Assembly: GCF_003415655.1 (NCBI RefSeq)
Contig: NZ_QRHC01000004.1
Location: 186,001-250,000, forward strand
Direction of reading: 5' to 3'
Source: Vibrio maerlii
GTDB taxonomy: Bacteria; Pseudomonadota; Gammaproteobacteria; Enterobacterales; Vibrionaceae
DNA: 64,000 nucleotides
In this document: one piece after another, positions 53,230 to 63,006 of the stretch
Position numbering within the stretch: the stretch's first letter is position 1
How the letters are laid out: each line of letters opens with the position of its first letter
The notes under the pieces: model-generated
The model's database searches: none
Seen by the model: only the letters and a program-made list of their open reading frames with translations
What the model was told of the DNA's origin: nothing
Position numbers and translations under genes: made by a program

Positions 53230-55229
53230 TGTTTGGTTCTCAAAAATCACTGAAGTTCAAACTGCTACTGCCAATAATGCTCTTTGTTGGAGCGATCTTT
53301 GTGCTATCGCAGTCAATTAGTTATCACTCCACACTCGATAGAGAAAAGGACAACTTAATCAAACGCGTTAAGGTGTTGGCGAACGGCGTTGCGTACAATC
53401 TAGAAGCTGCCATCGTGTTTGATGACTCTATCGCCGCAAGTGAAATTCTTTCCGCATTTTCTGCGGACTCAGAAGTATTAAGAGTGAAGCTTTTTACAAC
53501 GGATAATAAACTGTTTGCGAGCTATGTGGACTCGAGCTTACCAGGGTCAATCCCGAGCCCGACTTTAGAGCAAAGACAAGAAATCATCAATAAACAGTTT
53601 TCGATTTCAGATGACTATATCTTTTTGCTTGTGCCTATCATCATGGAAGAAGAAAGTGTTGGCCATCTACGTGTAACAATCTCTAAAGAACACTTTAATT
53701 CTTTACTAGAAGATACGATTAAAAACAGCTCGGCTTTCTTTGCAATTTTGTTGATTGCTGGCTTCAGTTTGTACCTGATGGTAGACCGGTCTGTAGTTCG
53801 ACCTATATTTGCTTTAAACGATGCCATGCGAGCGTTTATTGAAAGAGTGCCCTCAAAAAACATCAAGTTGAAGCCAAGTAATGATGAGATGGGGGAACTG
53901 GTTCGTTGTTTTAATACCATGACGAACAGACTTCAGCAGCGTGACAAACAAGTTAATTACACGCTCGATAAGCTTGAGGAAGAGAAAGCCTTTGCTACAG
54001 AAGTACTTGAAATGGTTCAGCATGCGCTTGTGGTTATTGATGATGCTGGGAAAATTGTTCTTTCTAATGTCGCGAGCAACCAAGTATTCCATTGTTCAGG
54101 TAATTATTTATTGGGTCGCAAACTCAAAGATATCCTGAGTGACTTTGATGACCCAACATTAAGCCAAGCTTTATCTGCAGATGTTCAATTAAATGATCTC
54201 TTGTTTTCATCGAATGATAAAGATTCAGAAGAACAAATATTGCAAATAAGCTCGCGTAACCTATCCAAAGAGGGGATGGTGCTGTTTGCTATTCAAGATG
54301 TCACGGAGATCGAACAGTCGGTTAGAAGGCAACGACTTGCGGCGGGTGTATTTGAAAACAGTCAAGATGGTTTAATGGTTTTAAATAAGTCACACGTCAT
54401 TACGATGGCAAACCCTGCAATGACGACAATTCTTGGTTTCCGTTCTAATGAAATGGTAGACAAGAAACCAGAACAAGTCTTCGACTGGAAGCAGTTTAAT
54501 GGCTCCATGGATACCATTATTGAATCTGTGCGAAATTTTGGGCAGTGGCAAGGTGAGATCACGGAGCAGCACAGAACGGGTAGAGCTGTCCCCTTGTTTG
54601 TTAAGGTAAACAAGATCAATGAGAACATCGAAGAGGGAAGTTTCGATATGGTAATGATGTTCTCCGATCTAACCGATGTGAAAGAGGTAGAACGACTAGA
54701 ATACCTTGCCCATCATGATTCCCTTACTGGTTTGGCAAACCGTGCACAGGTATATAGAACGCTTGAAGACACTATTCGTGTAAGTCAGGGGAGAAAAGGG
54801 CAATACGCCGTGATCTATCTTGATCTTGATGGGTTCAAATCAATCAATGATCGCTATGGTCATGACGCTGGAGACTATGTACTCAAAACTGTCGCCGAAC
54901 GATTGAATGCTCAAGTGCGTAGTAGTGATCTCGTTGGTCGTTTAGCCGGGGATGAGTTTGTCGTTCTGCTCACGCCATCAAACGTCGACGGAGCTTCGTC
55001 AATTTGTAGGCGAATTCTTGATTCTGTTTCACAACCGATGATACACAAAGGTGAAACGCTGTGTGTTGGTGTCAGTTTGGGGGTTTATATGGGGTCGAGT
55101 GTCGACCATGATGTGAATTACATGCTGAAAGCGGCCGACAGCGCTATGTATCAAGCTAAGAGTAAAGGTAAGGGAGACTATGTGATTTATAATCAAATGG
55201 ATAGCGCTCATACCCTCGATAGAGTATGA
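53226..55229 (+). CDS. YfiN-like diguanylate cyclase with CHASE8, HAMP and PAS domains
   Basis: Inner-membrane protein of 667 residues. TM helix at ~13-32; a periplasmic sensor of CHASE8 type at ~35-155; second helix at ~163-182. HAMP at ~185-240 (RPIFALNDAMRAFIERVPS). Two PAS-like segments at ~255-350 and ~365-480 (second: NSQDGLMVLNKSHVITMANP). GGDEF domain at ~490-655 with AGDEF for the active motif (a usual functional variant) and the inhibitory RxxD as RSSD five residues before it. It makes c-di-GMP. It is coupled to yfiR upstream, and a terminator follows at 55282. Confidence 0.93.
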   Translation: MMFGSQKSLKFKLLLPIMLFVGAIFVLSQSISYHSTLDREKDNLIKRVKVLANGVAYNLEAAIVFDDSIAASEILSAFSADSEVLRVKLFTTDNKLFASYVDSSLPGSIPSPTLEQRQEIINKQFSISDDYIFLLVPIIMEEESVGHLRVTISKEHFNSLLEDTIKNSSAFFAILLIAGFSLYLMVDRSVVRPIFALNDAMRAFIERVPSKNIKLKPSNDEMGELVRCFNTMTNRLQQRDKQVNYTLDKLEEEKAFATEVLEMVQHALVVIDDAGKIVLSNVASNQVFHCSGNYLLGRKLKDILSDFDDPTLSQALSADVQLNDLLFSSNDKDSEEQILQISSRNLSKEGMVLFAIQDVTEIEQSVRRQRLAAGVFENSQDGLMVLNKSHVITMANPAMTTILGFRSNEMVDKKPEQVFDWKQFNGSMDTIIESVRNFGQWQGEITEQHRTGRAVPLFVKVNKINENIEEGSFDMVMMFSDLTDVKEVERLEYLAHHDSLTGLANRAQVYRTLEDTIRVSQGRKGQYAVIYLDLDGFKSINDRYGHDAGDYVLKTVAERLNAQVRSSDLVGRLAGDEFVVLLTPSNVDGASSICRRILDSVSQPMIHKGETLCVGVSLGVYMGSSVDHDVNYMLKAADSAMYQAKSKGKGDYVIYNQMDSAHTLDRV

Positions 55230-55281
55230 GTAATAGAGCAGTGTTGAACGCAGCAGTTTAAATAGTTTTTGATGTTGAAAC

Positions 55282-55318
55282 ATAAGGGACAAGTTCGGTA
55301 AGCTTGTCCCTTATTTAT
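55282..55318 (+). terminator. Terminator of the receptor/YfiR/cyclase operon
   Basis: ATAAGGGACAAG pairs with CTTGTCCCTTAT (12 bp, 9-nt loop), then TTATTT. It lies 50 nt after the cyclase stop and before galE. Confidence 0.85.
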
Positions 55319-55335
55319 TTCTACTCGGCGGATTT

Positions 55336-56352
55336 ATGAAAGTACTGGTAACAGGTGGTATGGGATACATAGGTAGTCATACCTGTGTGCAGATGATCGA
55401 AGCGGGCATGACGCCAATCATTTTCGATAACTTATACAACAGTAAAGCAACTGTATTACCTCGTCTAGAAAACCTAACGGGTGCTGCACCAAAGTTTGTT
55501 CAAGGCGATATCCGTGATAAAGCATTGCTTGTGGAAACCATGCGTGAGCACGCTATTGAAGCAGTTATCCATTTTGCAGGCTTAAAAGCCGTTGGTGAGT
55601 CAGTACAAAAACCTCTTGAATATTACGATAACAATGTGAACGGAACGCTAGTGTTAGTTGATGCAATGCGTGAAGTTGGTATTAAATCGTTGGTATTCAG
55701 TTCATCAGCGACGGTTTATGGTGACCCTGCATCAGTGCCTATTCTTGAGTCTTTCCCAACCAGTGCCACCAACCCATATGGTCGTAGTAAGTTAATGGTT
55801 GAAGAGTGTTTAACCGACTTCCAAACAGCGAACCCTGATTGGAGTATAACGCTACTGCGTTACTTTAACCCTGTAGGTTCTCATCCATCTGGCGACCTTG
55901 GCGAAGACCCGCAAGGTATTCCAAATAATTTGATGCCGTTTATTTCGCAGGTTGCAGTTGGGCGACGTGAACATCTATCTGTGTTTGGCAGCGATTACCC
56001 AACTCATGACGGTACTGGCGTTCGTGACTATATCCATGTGATGGATTTAGCCGATGGTCACATTGCAGCCCTAAACAAAGTTGGAAATAAATCGGGTCTA
56101 CATATCTATAACCTAGGTACAGGAAACGGTTTGAGCGTGCTAGATATGGTGAAAGCCTTTGAAGCCGCATCAGATAAAGAGATTCCTTATCAACTGGTAG
56201 ACCGCAGACAAGGTGATATCGCCGAGTGTTGGGCTGACCCATCGAAAGCACGTAAAGAACTTGAATGGAGCGCAGATCGCACAGTTGATGAAATGACGCG
56301 TGATACCTGGAACTGGCAGTCTAAGAACCCTCAAGGCTACCCTGATTTATAA
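55336..56352 (+). CDS. galE: UDP-glucose 4-epimerase
   Basis: NAD-dependent epimerase interconverting UDP-glucose and UDP-galactose, 338 residues. TGGMGYIGSHTCVQMIEAG binds NAD. The catalytic Ser and Tyr-x3-Lys are in FSSSATVYGDP and NPYGRSKLMVEE. LRYFNPVGSHPSGDLGEDP is the substrate loop. It is a single gene (no galT, galK or galM nearby) with its own terminator, so it may serve surface polysaccharide synthesis. Confidence 0.96.
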   Translation: MKVLVTGGMGYIGSHTCVQMIEAGMTPIIFDNLYNSKATVLPRLENLTGAAPKFVQGDIRDKALLVETMREHAIEAVIHFAGLKAVGESVQKPLEYYDNNVNGTLVLVDAMREVGIKSLVFSSSATVYGDPASVPILESFPTSATNPYGRSKLMVEECLTDFQTANPDWSITLLRYFNPVGSHPSGDLGEDPQGIPNNLMPFISQVAVGRREHLSVFGSDYPTHDGTGVRDYIHVMDLADGHIAALNKVGNKSGLHIYNLGTGNGLSVLDMVKAFEAASDKEIPYQLVDRRQGDIAECWADPSKARKELEWSADRTVDEMTRDTWNWQSKNPQGYPDL

Positions 56353-56385
56353 CGTCTGACTTGAGATTTCTATACCCTGTAAAAT

Positions 56386-56429
56386 CCGATGATATTTTTC
56401 ACTTGAAAAGTGAACAATCATCGGCTTTT
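56386..56429 (+). terminator. Terminator of galE
   Basis: CCGATGAT pairs with ATCATCGG, and the interior also pairs (TTCACTT with AAGTGAA); CTTTTTG follows. 34 nt past the stop. The remaining ~220 nt to the next gene show no feature. Confidence 0.85.
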
Positions 56430-56647
56430 TGTTTCCGATAGGGGCATAGAGTAGAGTGGCTTTCTTTTCGTGTGCTTACAATTACGTGCTGGTGGTTATT
56501 TGAACGACTTATTCTTGTCGAGAATAGTCGAGACACTATATTAGTAAAGCACTCGTTAAAAGTTCTGAAACAAAATTGTTAATGCCTTTTATTACTGTTT
56601 CTATAGACTAGTCTCGTCAGTCAATATAACTACAAAAGGACATAATT

Positions 56648-57028
56648 ATGCGTAAAGTTGCATTAGCGCTTGCAGTTACGCTGTCGTTTTCAGCGTATGC
56701 GTCAAGCATGAAAACGACCATGCAGGAAATGAAGTTGGCATTTAAAAAGAGTGCTGAGGCAGAGAGTGTCGAAGTGATGCAGCAGTCAGTAATTCAGCTT
56801 GATGAGTTAGTCGAAAAGCTTCAACAGGGGGCATATCCCCCTGAAAAACAAGACGTCTATTTTGAAGGGTTTGAAAAGTTGTCTTCAGCGCTTGATAAAG
56901 TCAACATTCAACTTGAAGACAATAACCTACAAGGAGCGAAAGAGGCGCTTCGTCAGGTAGACATGTTACGGGAAGAATATCACGACAAACGTAACAGCGG
57001 CAGCATTTGGAGCAAGCTATTCGGTTAA
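56648..57028 (+). CDS. Cytochrome b562-family protein
   Basis: Protein of 126 residues. Signal peptide RKVALALAVTLSFSAYASS, then a four-helix-bundle protein. A Met early in the mature chain (SSMKTTMQEMKLAF) and a C-terminal REEYHDKRN match the Met7 and His102 heme ligands of E. coli cytochrome b562. It is periplasmic and may bind b heme. The physiological partner is unknown. It overlaps the convergent LysR gene by 4 nt. Confidence 0.82.
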   Translation: MRKVALALAVTLSFSAYASSMKTTMQEMKLAFKKSAEAESVEVMQQSVIQLDELVEKLQQGAYPPEKQDVYFEGFEKLSSALDKVNIQLEDNNLQGAKEALRQVDMLREEYHDKRNSGSIWSKLFG

Positions 57029-57939
57029 TTCTCCGTTAGATGCTCTGATACAAAATCTATGAAGGTGCGCAACCTCGCAGGAAGATAGCGGGTTTGCGCA
57101 TATTGCATCGCAATCGCTCCATGGTAATTACTTTCGATTACCCACTCAGGCAGAACCTGAATGACATCACCACTGCTCAAAGCATCCTTCACCACAAAGT
57201 CATGGAATATTCCAATCCCCAATCCTGATTTTACGCCACTTAGCCTCATTTGAGAGTGGTTAACCGCGTATTTACCGCTCACCGTTACTGTTAATGATTC
57301 TTCCGAGTTAATAAAGGACCATCGATTGTCTGTTTGCGTCTCGCCTAAGTACAAGCAATCATGATGAGTGAGGTCAGAGGGGTGCTCGGGTAAACCACGC
57401 TCGTTTAGATAACCTGGGCTGGCACATAAAACTAGATTCGTCCTCGCTATTTCTTTTAACACCAAGTGCTCATCGGGTGTATCGGTTAGTTTAAAGCCGA
57501 TGTCGATACCTTCTTTAATCAGGTCGAAGTTACCATCTAACGCTCTAAGCTTGAGGGAAATATTAGGGTGCTGTTGGATAAAGGGAACGACCAAGGGCTG
57601 TAGCACTGAGTTTAAAAATGCCTCTGGTGCCGCGATGGTCAAATCGCCAGATGCTTCTGTATGATCACTGGCCGCAATTTCAATGGCTTGGTTGGCGGCG
57701 TTCACCATAACAAGGCTTTGCTCGTAAATCTTTTGACCTGCTTGAGTGATGATCAACTTACGCGTGGTGCGCTCAAAAAGTTTCACCGACAACGCGCCTT
57801 CTAATCGTGTAATCAGTTTACTTAAAGCGGATGGCGTAACCCCTAACTGCTTAGCCGCAGCAGTAAAGCTACCTTCATTAACAACAAGAATGAAAGAAGC
57901 AAGGTCTGGAAGTAGGGCAATGAGCTGATTGTTGAGCAT
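57025..57939 (-). CDS. LysR-family regulator (CrgA-like subgroup)
   Basis: Protein of ~304 residues. Helix-turn-helix FTAAAKQLGVTPSALSKLIT (~25-44) and RLEGALSVKLFERTTRKLII, then the effector domain ending RYLPARLRTFIDFVSE. It is of the type often found next to quinone reductases, but here it faces kbl-tdh (divergent, ~240 nt apart). The frame also opens at a TTG at 57969; the ATG at 57939 is used. The target is unknown. Confidence 0.9.
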   Translation of the reverse strand: MLNNQLIALLPDLASFILVVNEGSFTAAAKQLGVTPSALSKLITRLEGALSVKLFERTTRKLIITQAGQKIYEQSLVMVNAANQAIEIAASDHTEASGDLTIAAPEAFLNSVLQPLVVPFIQQHPNISLKLRALDGNFDLIKEGIDIGFKLTDTPDEHLVLKEIARTNLVLCASPGYLNERGLPEHPSDLTHHDCLYLGETQTDNRWSFINSEESLTVTVSGKYAVNHSQMRLSGVKSGLGIGIFHDFVVKDALSSGDVIQVLPEWVIESNYHGAIAMQYAQTRYLPARLRTFIDFVSEHLTEN

Positions 57940-58177
57940 TTTGGTTGAGTACTGTGATTGACTTACCAAAGATGATAAATGATTTGTGAACTTGATTCAC
58001 TAATGTTTTTCCTTCTTACTAGCTAATCTAATCAGGTCACTTAGACTACTATTGATACATAGATTTTACAGTGTAAATGCGGAGCTATTCTTCACTTCAG
58101 AAGTCTATCTCCTCGTTTAACCCCTCTGCATTTTATGACTTCAAATAGCATGAAATGAATATAAAAAGGAAAGTGCA

Positions 58178-59371
58178 ATGTCTTCTGCATTCTACAATCA
58201 GATTCAACAACAAATTGAAGAAGTAAAGTCTGAAGGTCTTTACAAATCTGAACGTGTAATCACTTCTCAGCAGCAAGCGGCTGTTAAGATCTCGACAGGC
58301 GAAGAAGTACTAAACTTCTGTGCAAACAACTACCTAGGTCTAGCTAACCACCCTGCGCTTATCGAAGCGGGTAAAGTAGGTATGGATGAGAACGGCTTTG
58401 GTATGGCGTCTGTACGTTTTATCTGTGGTACTCAAGACATTCACAAAGAGCTAGAAACGAAACTTTCTACATTCCTTGGTAAAGAAGACACAATCCTTTA
58501 CACCTCTTGTTTCGATGCAAACACTGGTCTGTTCGAAACTATCCTAGGCAAAGAAGATGCAATCATCTCTGATGCGCTAAACCACGCTTCAATCATTGAT
58601 GGTGTTCGCCTATGTAAAGCAATGCGCTTCCGTTACGCGAACAACAACATGGAAGAGCTAGAGCAGCAACTTATCGCTGCTAAAGAAGCTGGCGCTCGTC
58701 ACACGCTAATCGTTACTGACGGCGTGTTCTCAATGGACGGCGTAGTCGCAAACCTTCCAGCTATCTGTGACCTAGCAGACAAGTACGATGCACTGGTTAT
58801 GGTTGATGACTCACACGCAGTGGGCTTCATGGGCGCAACTGGCGCGGGTACTCACGAGTTCCACGACGTTGTAGACCGCGTCGACATCATCACTGGTACG
58901 CTAGGTAAAGCAATGGGTGGCGCTTCAGGCGGCTACACATCTGGTAAGAAAGAAGTGATCGACTGGCTACGTCAGCGTTCTCGTCCATACCTATTCTCTA
59001 ACTCTGTTGCTCCTGCAATTGTTAACGCATCTATCCGCGTTCTTGACCTACTTAAAGAGAGCGGCGAGCTTCGTGATCGTCTATGGGAAAACGCAGCTCA
59101 TTTCCGTACTCGCATGGAAGGCGCAGGCTTCACTATGGGCGGTGCTGACCACGCGATCATCCCAATCATGCTTGGTGATGCAAAAGTAGCTGCAGAATTT
59201 GCTGAGCGTGCTCTTGAGAAAGGCATCTACGTTGTTGGCTTCTCATTCCCTGTAGTACCAAAAGGCCAAGCACGTATCCGTACTCAGATGTCAGCAGCAC
59301 ACTCACGTGAGCAGCTAGATCGTGCAATCGACGCGTTTATCGCTGTTGGTAAAGACATGGGCATCATCTAA
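58178..59371 (+). CDS. kbl: 2-amino-3-ketobutyrate CoA ligase
   Basis: PLP enzyme that cleaves 2-amino-3-ketobutyrate with CoA to glycine and acetyl-CoA, the second step of threonine breakdown by this route. It has 397 residues. PLP lysine in [15 protein letters not shown] (~240), substrate binding in [11 protein letters not shown] and [10 protein letters not shown]. Codons are strongly biased (many CTA, GGT, CGT, AAC), unlike most of the window, suggesting high expression. A promoter-type gap of ~240 nt separates it from the LysR gene. Confidence 0.97.
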   Translation: MSSAFYNQIQQQIEEVKSEGLYKSERVITSQQQAAVKISTGEEVLNFCANNYLGLANHPALIEAGKVGMDENGFGMASVRFICGTQDIHKELETKLSTFLGKEDTILYTSCFDANTGLFETILGKEDAIISDALNHASIIDGVRLCKAMRFRYANNNMEELEQQLIAAKEAGARHTLIVTDGVFSMDGVVANLPAICDLADKYDALVMVDDSHAVGFMGATGAGTHEFHDVVDRVDIITGTLGKAMGGASGGYTSGKKEVIDWLRQRSRPYLFSNSVAPAIVNASIRVLDLLKESGELRDRLWENAAHFRTRMEGAGFTMGGADHAIIPIMLGDAKVAAEFAERALEKGIYVVGFSFPVVPKGQARIRTQMSAAHSREQLDRAIDAFIAVGKDMGII

Positions 59372-59453
59372 TTCTCGAGCCAATCGAGATTAGATAAATT
59401 GTATTTTTGATTCTCGCCCAGATTCAGTGGGGCGAGATGAACTAGGTAACATT

Positions 59454-60485
59454 ATGAAAATCAAAGCACTTTCAAAGCTAAAGCCTGAAGAAGGCATCTG
59501 GATGACTGAGGTTGAGAAACCTGAAGTTGGCCATAACGATCTTCTTATTAAGATCAAGAAAACCGCTATCTGTGGTACAGACGTACACATTTACAACTGG
59601 GACGAGTGGTCACAAAAGACAATTCCAGTACCTATGGTTGTCGGTCACGAGTACGTGGGTGAAGTTGTTGGCATGGGCCAAGAAGTTCGCGGCTTTGAGA
59701 TTGGCGATCGGGTATCTGGCGAAGGTCACATCACATGTGGTCACTGTCGTAACTGTCGTGGCGGCCGCACTCACCTATGTCGTAACACAACAGGTGTTGG
59801 CGTAAACCGCACTGGTGCGTTCTCTGAGTACCTAGTGATCCCTGCATTTAACGCATTTAAGATCCCTGCGGAAATCTCTGACGATCTAGCATCAATCTTC
59901 GACCCGTTTGGTAACGCAGTACACACCGCGCTATCTTTCGACCTAGTGGGCGAAGACGTGCTGATCACAGGCGCAGGCCCAATCGGTATCATGGCGGCTG
60001 CAGTTGCTAAACACGTTGGCGCACGTCACGTAGTCATCACAGACGTAAACGAGTACCGTCTAGAGCTTGCTAAGAAGATGGGCGTAACGCGCGCAGTAAA
60101 CGTGATGGAAGAGAAGCTAGAAGACGTAATGGCGGAACTTGGCATGACAGAAGGCTTCGATGTAGGTCTAGAGATGTCAGGCGTACCATCAGCGTTCAAT
60201 AGCATGCTAACTAACATGAACCACGGCGGTAAGATCTCTCTACTAGGTATTCCACCATCAGACATGGCAGTAGATTGGAACCAAGTAATCTTCAAAGGCT
60301 TGGTTATCAAAGGCATCTACGGCCGTGAAATGTTCGAAACTTGGTACAAGATGGCTTCACTGATTCAATCAGGTCTAGATCTTTCACCTATCATCACTCA
60401 CAACTTTAAGGTTGATGACTTCCAAAAAGGCTTCGACACCATGCGTGGCGGTATGTCTGGTAAAGTTATCCTAGATTGGGAATAG
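59454..60485 (+). CDS. tdh: L-threonine 3-dehydrogenase
   Basis: Zinc-dependent NAD enzyme converting threonine to 2-amino-3-ketobutyrate, used by Kbl. It has 343 residues. Catalytic zinc ligands in [15 protein letters not shown] and VGHEYVGEV, structural zinc in [10 protein letters not shown] with THLC, NAD motif in [20 protein letters not shown]. An upstream GTG at 59427 would add nine residues; the ATG at 59454 with AGGT is preferred and matches E. coli Tdh. It follows kbl by 82 nt, shares the biased codon use, and ends at a terminator at 60565. Confidence 0.97.
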   Translation: MKIKALSKLKPEEGIWMTEVEKPEVGHNDLLIKIKKTAICGTDVHIYNWDEWSQKTIPVPMVVGHEYVGEVVGMGQEVRGFEIGDRVSGEGHITCGHCRNCRGGRTHLCRNTTGVGVNRTGAFSEYLVIPAFNAFKIPAEISDDLASIFDPFGNAVHTALSFDLVGEDVLITGAGPIGIMAAAVAKHVGARHVVITDVNEYRLELAKKMGVTRAVNVMEEKLEDVMAELGMTEGFDVGLEMSGVPSAFNSMLTNMNHGGKISLLGIPPSDMAVDWNQVIFKGLVIKGIYGREMFETWYKMASLIQSGLDLSPIITHNFKVDDFQKGFDTMRGGMSGKVILDWE

Positions 60486-60564
60486 GGTGCTAACGGTTTA
60501 AAGTAACATTATTTTTATAACTAATAATTCCCTATAATTGTCTCCTAGACAGTTAACAAGCCTA

Positions 60565-60596
60565 AAAGATGCCCCACAGATTTATGGGGCATCTTT
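60565..60596 (+). terminator. Terminator of kbl-tdh
   Basis: AAAGATGCCCCA pairs with TGGGGCATCTTT (12 bp, 8-nt loop), 80 nt after the tdh stop. Confidence 0.85.
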
Positions 60597-60653
60597 GTAT
60601 TTAAAATCTGCAAAATTGGTCTTGCCGTAACGCTCAATTGCATCAATTCGTTT

Positions 60654-60806
60654 TTAAGCCTTGGTTAACATCTTACGGAAGTCATCAAGATCCGATTCGG
60701 TCTTGATTGATTTAGCCGCTTCACGAGCAAAAGCTTTATCCATACTGTCCATCCTTAGCCTTTAAGGCTTAAGTTTAGACAGTTACACAGAATTCAGGAC
60801 AGTCTC
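60654..60806 (-). mobile_element. IS256-type end fragment with a truncated transposase
   Basis: On the minus strand an IS-like end (GAGACTGTCCTGAATTCTGT) at 60806 is followed by an ATG. The first ~30 codons read MDKAFAREAAKSIKTESD, then LDDFRKMLTKA, the N-terminus of IS256-family transposases, after which a stop at 60654 ends the frame. The rest of the element is missing. Sequence from 60597 to 60653 cannot be placed. This is a decayed insertion, not an active one. Confidence 0.75.
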
Positions 60807-60933
60807 TCAAATTGTGATTAATGGGCATTTACATTCTCTAGCACATGAATAGTCGACGGGGTTATTCAAATGTTATAGGCTTTTTTCCTCATTGCTGCTA
60901 ATAGAATTAAAAGTAAGAGGAAGCTCAATCTTT

Positions 60934-61776
60934 ATGACTGAAATGGAAAAGTCAATCGACCACAAACTGATGACTCAAAAGCATCGTTCACTTCAAGAGC
61001 GGTTCTATAGACTACGCAACAATAAGGCGTTTGAGTGGTTTGTTATCTCAATTATTATCTGCTCTGCGTTAATGATTGGGGCCAATACTTATGAACTCCC
61101 GTCGACGTTTGTCAGCATTTTAAAAGTACTCGATTTCAGTATCACACTCTTTTTTCTAATAGAAATATCAATACGATTCATTGGCGAGCCCAATAAGAGA
61201 CGATTTTTCCATAACTTTTGGAATCTTTTTGACACACTGATTGTGGTCGTGAGCCTTGTGCCTATTCAAAGTGGTGATATGGCGGTATTGGGTCGTCTGG
61301 TTCGAATATTCCGTGTACTACGAATGGTATCGATCATCCCGGAACTACGACTACTGATTAATTCGCTAGTGAAAGCTCTCCCGCAGTTGAGCTACGTGAT
61401 GTTATTGATGTTTATCATCTTTTATATCTATGCTGCTGTTGGTTCCACCTTCTTCGCATCCGTTAACCCGGTGCTATGGGGAGATATCTCGATAAGTATG
61501 CTGACTCTATTCCGAGTTATGACGTTCGAGAGCTGGACGAGTGTGATGTATGAAACGATGCAAGAGTATCCACTGTCTTGGGTTTACTATCTCACATTTA
61601 TTTTCTTTACCGCGTTTGCGTTCTTGAACATGGTTATCGGTATTGTCGTTAACGTATTAGAACAAGAGCGGCAAGCGATCGCAGATGCTGAAAGTGCAGA
61701 CTTGGGCGAACCAACGTTAGGTGAATTAAAGCAAGAGTTGGCTGAAATAAAGGCGATGCTTCGAGAGAGAGGATAA
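60934..61776 (+). CDS. Bacterial voltage-gated sodium channel (NaChBac type)
   Basis: Ion-transport family protein of ~280 residues, six helices and a pore, tetramer. S4 carries arginines every third residue (LGRLVRIFRVLRMVSI). The selectivity filter is TFESWTS, equivalent to TLESWAS of NaChBac (the Glu sets sodium selectivity). A coiled-coil tail is seen at the end (LGELKQELAEIKAMLRERG). AGAGGAAG lies before the ATG at 60934; further upstream the frame is open without a convincing start. The role in vibrios is likely in sodium and pH physiology. Confidence 0.9.
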   Translation: MTEMEKSIDHKLMTQKHRSLQERFYRLRNNKAFEWFVISIIICSALMIGANTYELPSTFVSILKVLDFSITLFFLIEISIRFIGEPNKRRFFHNFWNLFDTLIVVVSLVPIQSGDMAVLGRLVRIFRVLRMVSIIPELRLLINSLVKALPQLSYVMLLMFIIFYIYAAVGSTFFASVNPVLWGDISISMLTLFRVMTFESWTSVMYETMQEYPLSWVYYLTFIFFTAFAFLNMVIGIVVNVLEQERQAIADAESADLGEPTLGELKQELAEIKAMLRERG

Positions 61777-61788
61777 ATATCAACTTGA

Positions 61789-61827
61789 AACCTAATCCAT
61801 GCGGATAATTGCCAATTGGATTAGGTT
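61789..61827 (+). terminator. Hairpin after the sodium channel gene
   Basis: AACCTAATCCA pairs with TGGATTAGGTT (11 bp, 17-nt loop). It lies between convergent genes. T tail weak on both strands. Confidence 0.55.
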
Positions 61828-61868
61828 AATTCCCAGTAAGACTCATTAGCTGTACAGGCAATTGAGAT

Positions 61869-62792
61869 TCAAATATTTTGGAAAAGTATCTCTAACCGTA
61901 AGGTTGCTCTTGCTTCTCTTTCTCTTTGTTCGTTCTCTTCGCGAGGCCAATTGTACTCGGGTTTGAGTTCGTAAAATAACCAAGAGCGAAATATGTTTTG
62001 TCGATAAGTGACGGATAGGTGTGAGTTCGAGACATAGTCATAAGGCCTATTCGTAGCGGCCACGCTGGCTTGATAGGTGATCGCTTGGGTCTCAGAGAGG
62101 TATTGGTAAAGGGATAGACCCGTTCCGTATTCCCAACCTTTGATATCATCTTCATATTTGGCAAAGTTATTCCAACGAAGCAAAAAATCTTGATTGAAGG
62201 AGTAATCCATATCGATGTCGGTAGACTCTCCTGTCAGACGTTTTTTTTGGTATACCTTCTGAGTTAGGCGAACAACGAGGTCTTCATTGACTGGGTAGGT
62301 GTAACGGAATCGCCCTTCAATTCCGGGCTTTGCGGTGAGTTTAATGTTGAAGCTGGCTCGATCTCGATCAATCCAGTCATACCTAAGGCCAAGTGTACTC
62401 TCTACATCGTCGCTAGACTTAGGGAAGAGCTCAAATACATCATCTTCTTCATCTGTTTCGAAGATGAGTTTCAAGCGTTTGTTAACCTTAGGAAGGTGAA
62501 GGCGAGCTTTTAATCGAGTCTGAAATTCATAGCCAGTGCCTTCCACATAGGTAAAGTCATTGGTCCATCGAACTATACTCCCAGCACGTGAATCTTGATC
62601 GATACGTTCATCAACGAAGAAACTATCGAACCATACGGCAGGTTGGCAAAAGCGAGTGTTAACACGAGAGTAGACAGAATCAATAACCCTATCGCTGACA
62701 GGTAAACTGTGGCACTCATCTTGTTGTTCCTGTTCAGATGCGAAAGGAGAGGTGCTGATGAAAGTAGTGAGAAAAAGGGCTAAATACTTCAA
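61869..62792 (-). CDS. Predicted outer-membrane beta-barrel protein of unknown function
   Basis: Protein of 307 residues with signal peptide FISTSPFASEQE. The mature part has repeated strands with alternating aromatic and charged residues (FQTRLKARLHLPKVNKRLKL, then LGLRYDWIDRDRASFNI) and finishes LRLEILFQNI. This pattern fits a barrel of 12-14 strands. No family recognised. It is convergent with the sodium channel gene. Confidence 0.7.
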   Translation of the reverse strand: MKYLALFLTTFISTSPFASEQEQQDECHSLPVSDRVIDSVYSRVNTRFCQPAVWFDSFFVDERIDQDSRAGSIVRWTNDFTYVEGTGYEFQTRLKARLHLPKVNKRLKLIFETDEEDDVFELFPKSSDDVESTLGLRYDWIDRDRASFNIKLTAKPGIEGRFRYTYPVNEDLVVRLTQKVYQKKRLTGESTDIDMDYSFNQDFLLRWNNFAKYEDDIKGWEYGTGLSLYQYLSETQAITYQASVAATNRPYDYVSNSHLSVTYRQNIFRSWLFYELKPEYNWPREENEQREREARATLRLEILFQNI

Positions 62793-63006
62793 AGAGATCG
62801 CAACGTAGTAAGTGGGCTATAAGGGCTTTTGTATTTCTTTAATGATGTATCAGAGACACTATCAATAACCCAAGCTAATTGAAAGTTGTAGGTACTTCTG
62901 AAATTTCTATTGTTGTGTGAAATTCAGCGACTGGTGTCATAAATTTATCATCTAAACAAAAATTCGACGTAGTATGATGTACTATATTGTTTAAAGTTTA
63001 CTCTGG

